Source: Erythrophleum ivorense
Taxonomy: Eukaryota > Streptophyta > Magnoliopsida > Fabales > Fabaceae
Length of the DNA stretch: 64,000 nt
Reading direction: 5' to 3'
NCBI GenBank assembly: GCA_026724425.1
Contig: JAIUCV010000003.1
Location: forward strand, 49,788,477-49,852,476
Under the pieces are notes generated by a model. It was given only the letters and a program-made list of their open reading frames with translations. It had not been told where the DNA came from and did no database searches. Of the stretch, positions 50,643 through 61,801 are shown in pieces. How positions within the stretch are numbered: the stretch's first letter is position 1; the number at the start of each line of letters is the position of its first letter. The position numbers and the translations under genes are program-made.

Positions 50643-53600
50643 TGTAACATCATATATTTCTAGCTTACTTCCTATCATTTCTAAGTCTCACATGATGAAT
50701 TGCACAAAAGGGAATGGAAAAATGGCATTAAAATAATGCCTTATTTAGCATTGCGTCGGGTATGAAAATTTCATTTGGTGTCACATGAACCATATGAGCT
50801 CATACATCACATTCTCATATTTAATTACATATATACAACTCATTTGCATCACCAAAATTAGCCGCAACTCGTGGAATTCAAAGGGGAGCATCAAACTTAC
50901 ACTATTATTTTCGGCTAGAATCTTAGTTTTTCTGTCACAATTTTAGAAATTCATAACTAAATCCAAAAAATTCAAAACCCAACAAACTTTACCATTCTAG
51001 AAAGCTCTAGATGTCTACCCTATGGTAAAAATAATTTCAGCTCATAAATCATTAAGGGGAGAACATTTGAGATCCAAAAAGCCACTAAGGTCGCTGCTAT
51101 CTGGGCTACTGGTTCAGATTACTGATATGAAGTTTCAAAATTCATAACTAATTCTAGAAAAATTAAAATCATGAATTATTGGCCATTCTGGAAAGATACA
51201 CATGTCTAATTTATGCCAAAAATATGTCCAGGCCATGACACATAACACAAAAAGCTTTTGAAAAGCGAAATGGGGCAAAGGTTCAGACAGCTACTGGTAC
51301 TGATACAACTATCTGCTATAAATTTCGAAAATGTCCAATTAATTTCACAAAAATAAAATCTATGAAAATGATACCAATTTGGAAAGTTATGAATGTCAAA
51401 TTTATGGTGAAAATAGACTCAGACTAGAGAAAGCATGTTCAACTACTGAAATTTAATGGAACAGTGACTCAGGTCGTGTTGTGCTATTGTTGCTGTTCCA
51501 GAAATTCAAAAATTCATACCTCTTATCTTAGACCTCCAAGTGAGGTGCTTCTAGTTTCTAAAGGTCACTATGAATTCCTAGTTTCTGCCTGTAAAAGTTT
51601 GTAGCTATTGGACCACGTTTGCCCCTTGGATGACATAATTTCACAACTGATCAAATGAACAGTACTTGTGCAAATTTGAAATTTTGATATCAACTTTGAA
51701 AAATCATAGAAAATTCCACAGATGTCCAAATGACCTAATCTTTAGCTTCCAAAAAAGCTCTAAGCAAGATCTACTTGGATGAAAATTTTCAAGTCAAGAA
51801 GAGGTTATTTGGTTAGACTTTGCTATAACTCAAGATTATGGCACTTTTGGTTCTAATAAAGGGGCAAATTTGGTCCAAATGAGCCATCCATTGTTTCACA
51901 CATATTTGAGCAACTTCAAAAGCATAAATGTAGCATAAATGAACCTTTCATAAGTTCTGAATCCTTATGCAATTCAAATTCATCATGCTACTCCCATAAA
52001 CATACATGCACAAGTGGGCTCTCAAGTGGTCAAAATGCACATTTCTATTCATTTAACTCTATTCTTGATTCATACACTAACTTTACATAGTTTTACACTT
52101 GTTCAAAGTATCATGGCTCAAAAATATCATATACATATATTCTTTGATATTCTAGTACATCAAAACTAGCAAAATTTTCCAAGAGATGGAGATTTAAGCT
52201 CCTTGGCCTCCATCCTTTGGATCTTGGACTCCACCTAGATCATATGAGATGAGAGAAAGGAGGGGGTGAGATTCATTGAATCTCAATAGCTCATATACCT
52301 ATCCAAGCACATTTTCAAGGCATGTAGCATGTCAAAGGTACAAGTATGCAATCAATCAATTCATGAAGCATTCCACTTTCACATTTTTGTGTCACAAACT
52401 CATGTCAAGCATAAGAATGAGCTCTAGGGACTTTTGGTTTGGCCTCACCCCATTTCTAGGACTTTTGGATTGCCTCACTCTTGGTTCTTTGGACTTTTGA
52501 CTTAACCTCACCCATCCAAGGGACTTTTGGCCTTGTCTTACCCATGTCATGAGACTTTTGGCATCTTCTCACCCACATTAAGGGACTTTTGGTACTACCT
52601 CACCCTTATGAGCCATTTCTACAATTCAAAGATATTCAAGAAAGCATATTGGTACCAAAATAGCAACACAGCATCAAGTGGCATGTCTCAAACATATAAA
52701 CATACACACAAGCACACAATGACACATATGCAACAAGAAAATGTAATAAGAAAAGGTTGAGAGCTATCTTGGTGCAAATTCAAGCCTTACTTTGCTTGTT
52801 CCTTCTCCTTTTTGGTTCCACAAAGACAAGGAGGTGGGGTTGGATTTCCTTGACCTATTCACAATAAACAACACTTAATTATACTCTTGGAACAAGTTAT
52901 AACATCCAACCCACTTTTAAGACTACACTTTGTTCTATTTGTCATAATATGGTTCCATTAATGACCTAATGAAGCAACTACCACAAGTAAAATTCTTGGT
53001 TCCATTCTCTTGCCATATTTAGACCTCTTGACCTCATTTAAGGTCCTTGAAGCCATCACACACTCACTTTCACAAACCTAGGTCCATGTTGCTTCATAAG
53101 GTTACATTAAGGAAGCCATTGCCTCATCTCCCAACCTAAGGCTTCCAAATTTTTTCTAAGGGTTTCTCCTATCTTCTTTTATCATATAAAGTCCCAAATC
53201 AAGTTTGGAACCATTTAAAACATCCCCTAGCTATCTCTAAGGGTCTTGACCGATTTATACTTCCATTAAAGACCAATAGAGTTTGGGATTTTTCCTTAAA
53301 GGATAGGGCACTTGGGAGGCTCCCTAGGAGTCTTAGAAACTCAAACAAACACTCATATATGATGGGGAAGTCTTGAATCAACCCAGATTTTAAACTATGT
53401 TCAAGCACCCTATACTTTTCTAACTTGAGTTTTACTAGTTTTCCATACATTTCTTTGGTATAATCCATCTTCCCATGGCTTAGTTTGATGGATTCTTTTG
53501 GATTATAAAATAGAAACTCTTCCCTCTTCATGGTTTTGTTTGAGCCATCCTACCATGGAAGAGGAGAAGGAGAAAAAGAAGCAACAAGGGAAGAGAAACC

Positions 53601-54460
53601 ACCTTGAAATTAAGTTTTCTTCAAGAGCCCTTCTTCTTCTCTCTTCCTCCTCCTTAAATTTCAAATTTCTCTCCTCTGATCTAGACCCAAATTAGCACCA
53701 AAAGTTGCATTAAAATCATGGAAAGATGAAGTAAGAAGGGAAGGATGAAGTTTCAAAAGGAAGGAACATGAAAATCTTACACTTTCTCACATTTCCTTGG
53801 CTTTTCTTTCTCTAAAATTCCCTCTCTTTATGCGCCTAAGACAGTAGCTCCTTTTCTGAGATTTAGGCAGAAGAAGGTTGATTTAGAGAGGGGGAGGCTG
53901 AACGTGGATTTAAAAGGAGTATTTAGAAGCTTCTTTGTGCAATTTGTTTCCATTTTTGCCCTTCCATAATGGCATTTCTGATTTGGCTTCGTTTTAGCTC
54001 CTTTTTTAGAACCGTCTTTTCCATCATAAAAGATTTCTAATTTAATAAAATGCCTTTGGAATCACTCAAATCGAAGCTAAAACCTTCTTGAACAAACAGG
54101 TTAATGTTTGGATCAACCGATGTTGAAAAGAGTACACCGAAAGGGCTTTACCAATCCTATGGCTTCCCATGGTTTTTGGGGCCTCTAAGAACCCTGGACA
54201 ACTTAAAATTTGCATTTAAAAAGCCTTCCTAAGTTTTTTTTCTTCAAAATTACACTTATTTATGAAAATACCACTGGCCTTTTGACTATTTTTTTGAATC
54301 ACTCCGGTCTTAATTTCTGGAAAACTTAAGGTCCAAATCCTCATTTTCTATTATTTAAAATTTTATCCAAATTTTATTTTACCTTGAATCACTCATTTTT
54401 AGGGGACTTGCTTTTCAAACCGGCCCGTTTTGGTATTTTTACAACGTACCAGGTGTTACA
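50643..54460 (-). mobile_element. Solo LTR 2, same family as solo LTR 1, inserted in the LINE tail
   Basis: Starts TGTAACA and ends TGTTACA on the plus strand, with a perfect 5-bp duplication GTTAG on both sides (50638-50642 and 54461-54465). At 3818 bp it is about 1.1 kb longer than solo LTR 1. Homology in reverse orientation includes 'attcataacta..tc.agaaaaat' near 50950-51160 and the tandem 'gggacttttgg..cctcaccc' array. It lacks the TCGCTATAGCGA array seen in LTR 1. The short open frames inside it are not genes. Confidence 0.88.
52424..52605 (-). repeat. Six-unit tandem repeat (~30 bp) inside solo LTR 2
   Basis: Six 'GGGACTTTTGG...CTCACCC' units, the reverse complement of the four-unit array at 3801-3927. 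Unit number differs between the two LTRs. Confidence 0.8.
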
Positions 54461-54465
54461 GTTAG
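54461..54465. repeat. Target-site duplication of solo LTR 2, right copy (GTTAG)
   Basis: Identical to 50638-50642. Confidence 0.85.
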
Positions 54466-55381
54466 ATTAGTTAATAACTAATAAGAAAACCTTGTTGAAC
54501 TGGAGAACCACCACCATAGTTGAGGAGTGCCATCTTCAACAATAGTAGGAAGGTTAACTTCAATTAGGGTTGCATAAACCTCGGGGGTCAAGCATTGGCT
54601 TAGCTTAGTGTCTTGCTTGATTTTACATTGAGTTGTAAAATTTAGGCTCCATCCTAGGCTTAGTTATGTCTAGAACTAGGTTGGGGTAGGTCTTTCTTTT
54701 TTAAAAAAAAAATTTATGGAAAAAATTATAAAATGACCTCTAAAAAGATAATATTTTCATATAAGTCCCTATTAAGTTTTTTTTTAATTAAGAGGATCAA
54801 CACTAGCCAACATGGCTAGCTCGGTTTGATGATGTGGCCTAACCCAACCTTGTAATTTTTTTTTGGTTGGCCCAACTCGGCTTGATGTAGCCAGGTCAAA
54901 CTAAGTTATAATCACCCCTAGCTTCAATAGATATAGCACCATGTATGGAACCTTGTCCAGATGAGTAGATGTTTTTGGCTAGTTTATTTGTGTTTTGGTG
55001 ATTTCATTATGTTGTTCTTTATCTTTAATACGAGTGCAATGTATGTAAACATTATTTGTCCTTATATTTCCTATTCTACAAATTTTTTTTAATCATATAT
55101 TTGAATTCTTTCATGTTACATCATAATGATGTGAAGAGATATGCATATTTTTTTAATTAGTTATTTTGTAATTTTTTTCTCATAATTATCATATTGCATT
55201 GTCCAAATTTGTTTTCTATCTCTTTCTTTAAGAGAAAAGGTTTTTTTTCCTTTTGGTCATTAAACAAAATATGTCTCAACTATTAGTCTTATTAAAATAC
55301 ACAATTTAGTCTCTTTTCTTGAAAGTTTTTTACTTATTTGTTAATTCCTCGTCAGTAAAAAAGTAAAATAAAAACAAAGCA
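54466..55381. other. Non-coding region between solo LTR 2 and CACTA element C
   Basis: 54560-54920 carries the dispersed repeat also seen at 21420-21890. 55230-55380 ('tttagtctcttttcttgaaag' and similar) may pair with 59400-59560 as a foldback split by the CACTA element. Confidence 0.4.
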
Positions 55382-55922
55382 AATCACTACAAAAAAATTG
55401 CCATATACCTACAGTCATTTTTAGTGATAGACAAAATAACTGTAGGTAAAAATAAGTTATACTTACAAATAATTTAGATAACTATAGGTATAGATAAACT
55501 TTTTTTTATTTATAATTAAAAAATGTGAGTAAAAATTTAAATTAAAAATTATTTCATTTCACCTATAACTATTTAATCTGAGTAAAAGTTTAAGTTAAAA
55601 AATACCCTACACCCATAATTATCTAGTGTGGGTGAAAATTGAGCTTCAAAATTTCACTCCACCCATCTAATATGTTGTCTCCAGGTGGCGCTAAAAATTC
55701 TATTCTATCTGAAAATTTCCCTCCCTCACTGATTTTATGCAAGCGAAGAGGAGAAGGCAGAGCATGCCCTAGTTCCCAAATCTGCATCTGTCAACTCGCT
55801 TCTATGTTTCAGGCAGAGAGCAAATTTTCACCCTAAATCCGAAGAGCTCAAGTCTAGAGGTAATTTCCCTCACTCATTGATTTCTCTGATTTCTTGTTGA
55901 TGTGTCTATTTCTTCACTTTAT

Positions 55923-56101
55923 GCATTCCTTGCAAGTTCATTCTCGCACTGTGGTCGTTGCTGTGTGTCTGTGTGTCTGTGATAGCTCTCCGTTGATTCG
56001 CACTACGGAAGCAATATTCTGTAGCCCTCCGTTGCATTCCTTGCAAGTTCATTCTCGCATTGTGGTCATTGCTGTGTGTCTGTGTGTCTGTGATAGTTCT
56101 C
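55923..56101. repeat. Two 68-bp direct repeats 111 bases apart in CACTA element C
   Basis: 55923-55990 and 56034-56101 are nearly identical (a handful of C/T and G/A differences), each with 'gtgtgtctgtgtgtctgtgata'-like runs. The 111-base offset is a multiple of three, so an open frame at 55894-56196 runs through both. It shows no known domain. Confidence 0.85.
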
Positions 56102-56716
56102 GTCGAAGTCATTCTATTTCTCCAGCTGTCGTTAGTATTGTCGAAGTCTTATTGTATCTCCAACCCTTATCAAAACTAAAAAGTTTCATTAAATAGCTAT
56201 CCAAGATGGCTAAGTAAGTGTTGTTGTTGGTGTCAGAAGGTTTGACGAATCCTAAAGGTGAAATTCTTGGATTTGTCTGATTGCTTCGGAGTGTTTGTGT
56301 CTGCACTCAGGGAAGTTAGGAATAGGCAAGCCATGGTGATGATGATGAGAAAGTGAACATAATCCAACGAGCTATCCCGGCCACCCATTGCTGTGACTGA
56401 TAAACAATCAGAATAGGAATCGTAACTTCTATGCAGGACCGGGATAAGTGTAAAGAGTCCATTCCTTAGATGTATAAAATAAGCATGAATCAAGCTCTAA
56501 AGTCAAAGTTATGAGAATTCCGAAACCATTAGTGATGGGGATGTCTCTGTTCGCTATCCAAATTGGGTATGGGGGTGAGCTGTATTTGGAATACCAGATG
56601 GCTAATTGTGAACAAGTAATAAAATAAATAGTATTGGCTCAAGTTTGGAATGAAGTCCAAAGATTATGTAGATTAGAATATACCAAAAGCAAAACTTGCT
56701 AGAGTTACTGACGTAA

Positions 56717-56759
56717 ATTTACAAAGAATCAATAACATTGGTTTTGATTCTTTGTAAAT
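56717..56759. repeat. 16-bp perfect hairpin in CACTA element C
   Basis: ATTTACAAAGAATCAA pairs exactly with TTGATTCTTTGTAAAT across an 11-base loop. Confidence 0.85.
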
Positions 56760-57770
56760 AAGTGCAGGGAGACTAATAGTGTCGCCAACAGAGGAAAAGC
56801 CATTAATTATAAGGATATATATAACCTACAAGCTTTCTATTCTTTCCCAGTTTTTGTCTAGTTTACAGCGCAACTGATGCATTTATTTTAACTACAATCG
56901 TAACTTCTATGCAGGACCCAAATAAGAACAGACTTATTTTGGCGTTTCGAGGTATTAATTTTCTCAAGTACTCCTATAATATCTTAAAGTTTTAAGGACA
57001 TCAGCTTTCAAATAATATATGATGTCCCTTAGTTTTAGAGCTATGTTTTTGAACATCCTGAATGAAAACTCTGTTCTTTAAGATGCATGATATAGCATGC
57101 TTCTTGCTGTACACTAGAATATAGAAGTTTGCTAACCGAAGAACCAAGGGAACTTTATCAACAAGAATACTGTTTGAAAGGGTGATGTGTTTACACTGCA
57201 AGCTATGATAGTTCAACTTAATTTTTTAAGAGTGTTTTACTTTAAATAAAGTTCTTTCAATTAATTTAGGGTGTGTTTCAAGTTTCAATGACTCTAGATA
57301 GATCATGAATATACGAGTTATGGGTTGATCCTTCCTCATTTGAATGGGTTTGAAGCTTCTTTGTGCCAGTGAATATTTTTTGTGCTTAATTTCTTTATAT
57401 GTATTCTGCCTTTTATTCTACTGCCTGTTCTTTAATTAATTTGCATCAAAAAACATATTTTGTCTCGTTTAAGTATTGTGTGTAATATTTTCAAGTCCAA
57501 TGACCCTGTATAGTAGTGCTAAACTACTGAAAATTCTAATATTTCTTGATTCCCATCAGCTTTGAATTAATCTTATCACTGGAAGATACTTTGCATTTCC
57601 ATTCTCTGTAGTAGTATTGAACTACTGAAAGTTCTAATATTTGTTGATTCCCATCACATTTAATTAACCTTATTGCCTTGACCATAAACGGAAGAGACTT
57701 TGTGGGTTGTTGGCCATGTATATAAGGATGATTTATTTAGATTAAGTGATTATTACCTTTAAAATTTTAG

Positions 57771-58277
57771 GCAAAACAAGCAACAGGAAAGCAACCTAGT
57801 CGTGCAGAAGTTTACATTGATACGTGAACTCACAAAGATGGAAGAGTTATTACTGAGCAGGCTACTAAAGTAATTGTAAGTTTTTAATTATAGGAATCTC
57901 TTCTTTTTATTGGTTGGTTGTGAGCATAGGATTGTTGTTGTCCTCATGTAGCCATTTACTTCCCTGGTTATTGGTTGGTTGGTTAACTTGTGTTATAATT
58001 TTTATATCCATTACAAATTTAGGATGAGCTAAAAAAGATTATGGATAGAGAGGGCAGCCCACAAAATTCTGAAAACATTGAAAGATGCACGTCTTGGAGG
58101 GATGATGCATATTTTAAAGTCTTAGGAGCTGAAAAGAGAGGATGTGTGCACTGTTTAGGGAAAATTCCAACTGCTAAGAGCACTAATGCTAACTCATTGT
58201 CAAATGCAACAGTAGAAGCAAGACTCCAAAAGGTTGAAACTTTATTAACAAATGTTTTAACTATAATTCAACAATGA
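57771..58277 (+). pseudogene. TNPA-like transposase (Transposase_24, Ptta/En/Spm) of element C, last two exons, one stop
   Basis: The exon at 57771-57875 follows an AG acceptor and reads 'AKQATGKQPSRAEVYIDT', a stop, then 'THKDGRVITEQATKVI'. A GT-AG intron (57876-58022) joins it in frame to the exon at 58023-58277, which begins 'DELKKIMDREGS', continues 'VLGAEKRGCVHCLGKIPTA' and ends with a leucine-heptad stretch ('LQKVETLLTNVLTIIQQ'). This is the conserved C-terminal half of plant En/Spm transposases of the Transposase_24 family. The only visible fault is TGA where the family has Arg, a single C-to-T change of CGA. Upstream exons were not identified. Confidence 0.8.
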
Positions 58278-59398
58278 TTTTCTAGAGATGAAGTTAATGA
58301 TCTTATAGAGGGATCATCTTGAGAGGTTTGATTAAATTTTTCATAGTATATTTATAATAAAATTTTATATCTCAATGACTTGTTAATAGAATTTTGATTT
58401 TTGCTTTCTATATAGGTGCCAGATGGTAATAGTGCTCCCAATGGCCATCCAAGATCTTCAACTTCCAACAATCCTAATGAAAATAGTATATTTATGCATT
58501 AATTGAATTAAAATTAGTTGTCTTATAATTTGATTATGTTTCACTTCACTAAATCATAATCTCATTTTTAACATTGACATCATTGACTTCCATGTGTAGA
58601 TTGAGACCAAGTTTCAAGCTTATTCAAAGGAGGCATCCAGGATATGAGCTATTCTGCAAAGCTAGAAGTATTATGCATATGTGTATTCACTTATTGACTT
58701 AACATTTTGGTTTCTTTTATCTTGTGATTTGGAAAAGTATTATATAAGAGTAGATGGATAGATTCCTTGTTTTGTATGAAGATGATTATTAGAATTTCTT
58801 TATTATAATGGAATGAATTTTTAGTTACTTAAAATTATTGTGTTTTGCATATTTATTTTTTCCTTTGTGTAAATTAAATGAGCATTGATGTAATGAAAGA
58901 TAAGTTTTGAATGTTAAATGATATAATCATATCCGATAGCTATGGACTTATTACTGTCACTAAAGACTTCAATAACAATAAAATACCTATAGATAATAGT
59001 AGTAAAATAATTGTGGGTAAAGGTTTCATTGATATTAAAATATTTGTGGGTATAAGTTTTACTAAATTTTGCATTACAAGTTTTAGTGATAGTATAACAT
59101 TGTAGATAAAGGATTTAGTGACGATAAAATGTTCATGGGTAAAGGTTTGATGAAAATATTAAGATTAGTTATAGTGACAATAAAGCATCCGTGGGTAAAA
59201 ATTTTAAATTTATACCCACATCTTATAAAACTGTAGGTATAACTTATACTCATGGTTAAAAAATCGTGGGTATAAGTATAGCAAATTTGACAGAAGTATA
59301 AACTGTGGGTATAGGTCAAAGAAGGCTATATCCACAGATTTGTACCTTTTACCTACGGAAATTGATTGTGGGTATATGACATTTTTCTTGTAGTGAAT

Positions 59399-60080
59399 AT
59401 ACATGTCTCAAAATTTAACAAGTAGTAAGTAAACAGTTTTAAAAAATTAAATAACATATTTTGAAATTTATAAACTAAGTAATTAAACTATGTATGTTTT
59501 AGAGATTGATGAAAGTTACTTTTTCTTTGAAATCACTAACTCACATCCATGTGTAATAATGGTTATTATTAACTGATATGATTTTCTTGAGACAAAATAT
59601 GTATAAAAAACAAAAAATCAGTGTGTCATTATTCTTTTAGCCATATATATAGTGAATCATCACTATTTCTTGACAATAACATGAGCAACCATTAGCATCT
59701 GACGATCTTATGGACCAAATGTTGATACATTGTGTCTGTTACATTCGGCAGCAGGTAAAGAGATCACATGTATATATGTTTGCATGTGTATCCCTTGGCT
59801 CTAGTGACCCGTGAACGTACATCTCTATCCCTTGCGAGCCAAACTTTTACATGTTGTCTCATATGGATAAAACTTGTACATCCCTATTCCTTAAGTTTTT
59901 TTTTTTCTTTGCATTTAAGTTGCGACGAAAGTGTTACTCAGTTTAACTCAGGCAATAAGCAATTATCGTGGATAGAAATGTTAGGTAAATATCTAATTAG
60001 TCTGAAGTTGTCATATTAATTAAATGTTTTCTAAGAAATTAATTAAAATATCTCTTGTTTCTATAGATCTTCCTATTAAA
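59399..60080. other. Intergenic sequence, nothing recognised
   Basis: AT-rich with short frames only. Confidence 0.5.
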
Positions 60081-60084
60081 CATG

Positions 60085-60475
60085 CATGAAAATGAGGGTT
60101 TATAAGAGGATAAAACGTACAAGTTTCCCAATTCGAGTTCATTTAACTTTTTAAGATCACAGATCACTCCACTTCTACATTTGCTTACGCTCTTTTAACA
60201 TCATAAAGTGGTTATAACTAAATTTAGATTAAAATAATAGCTTAGTTCTTAGAAGATTTAGTTTTTTCAGTTTGATCGCTTGTTTTCAATCTCCCTAAAT
60301 AAGTATTTTACTCGTTCATTATTAATCAGCAATTTAATCCTTGCGTTAACACAAATTTTGCTATATTAATCCATTATAAATATCCTAAAAATATCCAGTC
60401 CATATAGGGGGTGCACCCTCAAAACTGCTCAAAAAGAGAGATCTTGCGTTGGTTGACGCACAAGATAACCCAGAA
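60085..60475 (+). repeat. Diverged direct repeat flanking the second PR-1 gene, copy 1
   Basis: Matches 63440-63950 in the same orientation: 'gtttataagaggataaaacgtac', 'tttaagatcac.gatcactccact', 'gtggttataactaaattta', 'aataagtattttactcgttc' and 'gttgacgcacaagat' all recur. Relative to copy 2 it lacks a ~120-base internal stretch with tRNA-like motifs. Confidence 0.75.
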
Positions 60476-61801
60476 AACCCGTACTGTATAACTTTTATGA
60501 AAAAAAAAATCAATTACAGACATAGAGTTGGCAAATTGACTGATTTAATTAATGAAGAATAATTAAGCGAAATAATAAAATTTGAGAAATAGAAAATGAG
60601 AAACATATTACAAAAATTTGTAAATTTCAAGAAACAAAAGTTTTTTTAACGTAAAACTATACATGTACGGATTTTATGCATGCTTTGTCATTAAGTAATA
60701 AAAGAAATTCATTCTTTTTCTATAAATTCATAGAATCAAATGGTTCTTAATTAACAAAGTATAAAGGTCTTAATGATCACAATAATATATAAATTATAAG
60801 TCGTATTCTCTTAGTCTAAAATTTAAAGGTTAGAAATATGCAGCACAAACACAATAATACAGACTCAAAACATGGCATTTATATGAATATTACAACACGA
60901 TAAAATATAAAGCACCTAAAAATAATTTAAAGTATCATATTATTTTAATAAAAATTTTGAACATGTAATTAGTCATGAATACAATTTTATTTATTTTTGA
61001 AATTATTATGTTTTATAGGTTAAACATAAAAAAATAAATCATAAATCTTGAATATATGCAATGTATCCATTTGTGTGAAACTGAAGACAACTTTATAATT
61101 TAATTAAGTGTGTATTAGGGAAAATCCATACCAAAAAAAAGTAAGAGACAAGCACATGAAAACAATAAGGAGTTTGTCCTCGAAGTTGATTGTGATAATA
61201 TCTGTCGCAGAACATGGACACAAAACGGTTATATTATTCAGACGAATGAACAAACCACGAGAACTTTTGTCAATTACTGAGTTGAAAAGAGGAAAAGGTT
61301 GTTGTAGGGTAGGCCAAGCCAAGTGTAAACAACACCTACGAAAAATTGAAAGTAACACTAGAATTGGAAAAACAAAATGTATAAATGGTGAATTCCTATT
61401 CCACTATAATCATAATTGGGGCACCCATTACACAATACACATCATCACACCACCAACCAAATCACACTACACAAGGAATCAAAGTATCAAACTAAACACC
61501 ACCAACCTATAGCTATAGTATGAGTTTTCTTGGTACATGACGAACAAAACGAAATTTTAAGATTTCTTACTAATTATGAATTATCAGTAGGCGAGCAAAG
61601 CGAAAATTTAAACTTCAGACTTTTTACTAATTCTCAATTATGAGTACACCTCTCATCATTGAATCACACATAATGGCATGACTTAATTTTAATTCTCCAA
61701 TGATATAGTTGAGGGTGATATGTATATATGAATATATAAATAGTCCACAGTCCACAGAGTACTGATCCACACATTTAAGTTCTCAGTTCTCACGATCCCA
61801 A
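60476..61801. other. Intergenic region downstream of the second PR-1 gene
   Basis: No supported gene. A 134-codon frame at 61108-61512 has no recognisable domain or gene structure. The PR-1 transcript presumably ends within 61650-61800; no clear AATAAA was picked. Confidence 0.5.

Larger units (their letters stand above)
55385..59395 (+). mobile_element. CACTA element C, 4.0 kb, clear TIRs and AAT target duplication
   Basis: The left end reads CACTACAAAAAAATTGCCATATACC and the right end, in reverse complement, CACTACAAGAAAAATGTCATATACC: about 21 of 25 positions agree. The trinucleotide AAT flanks both ends (55382-55384 and 59396-59398). Subterminal 'TGTGGGTATA' and 'CTGTAGGTA' words crowd both ends, especially 58970-59380. 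Only a TNPA/Transposase_24-like gene is present (57771-58277); no TNP2 or Ulp1 gene is seen, so the element would depend on a TNP2 supplied elsewhere. This is the best preserved DNA transposon in the window. Confidence 0.92.

Noticed and set aside
55894..56196. A 100-codon frame with a repeated Cys/Val-rich segment
   Set aside because: The repetition is explained by the 68-bp DNA duplication at a 111-base offset. No signal-peptide logic or family match.
61108..61512. A 134-codon frame downstream of the second PR-1 gene
   Set aside because: No recognisable domain; the opposite strand is also open over part of it, and the composition is non-coding.
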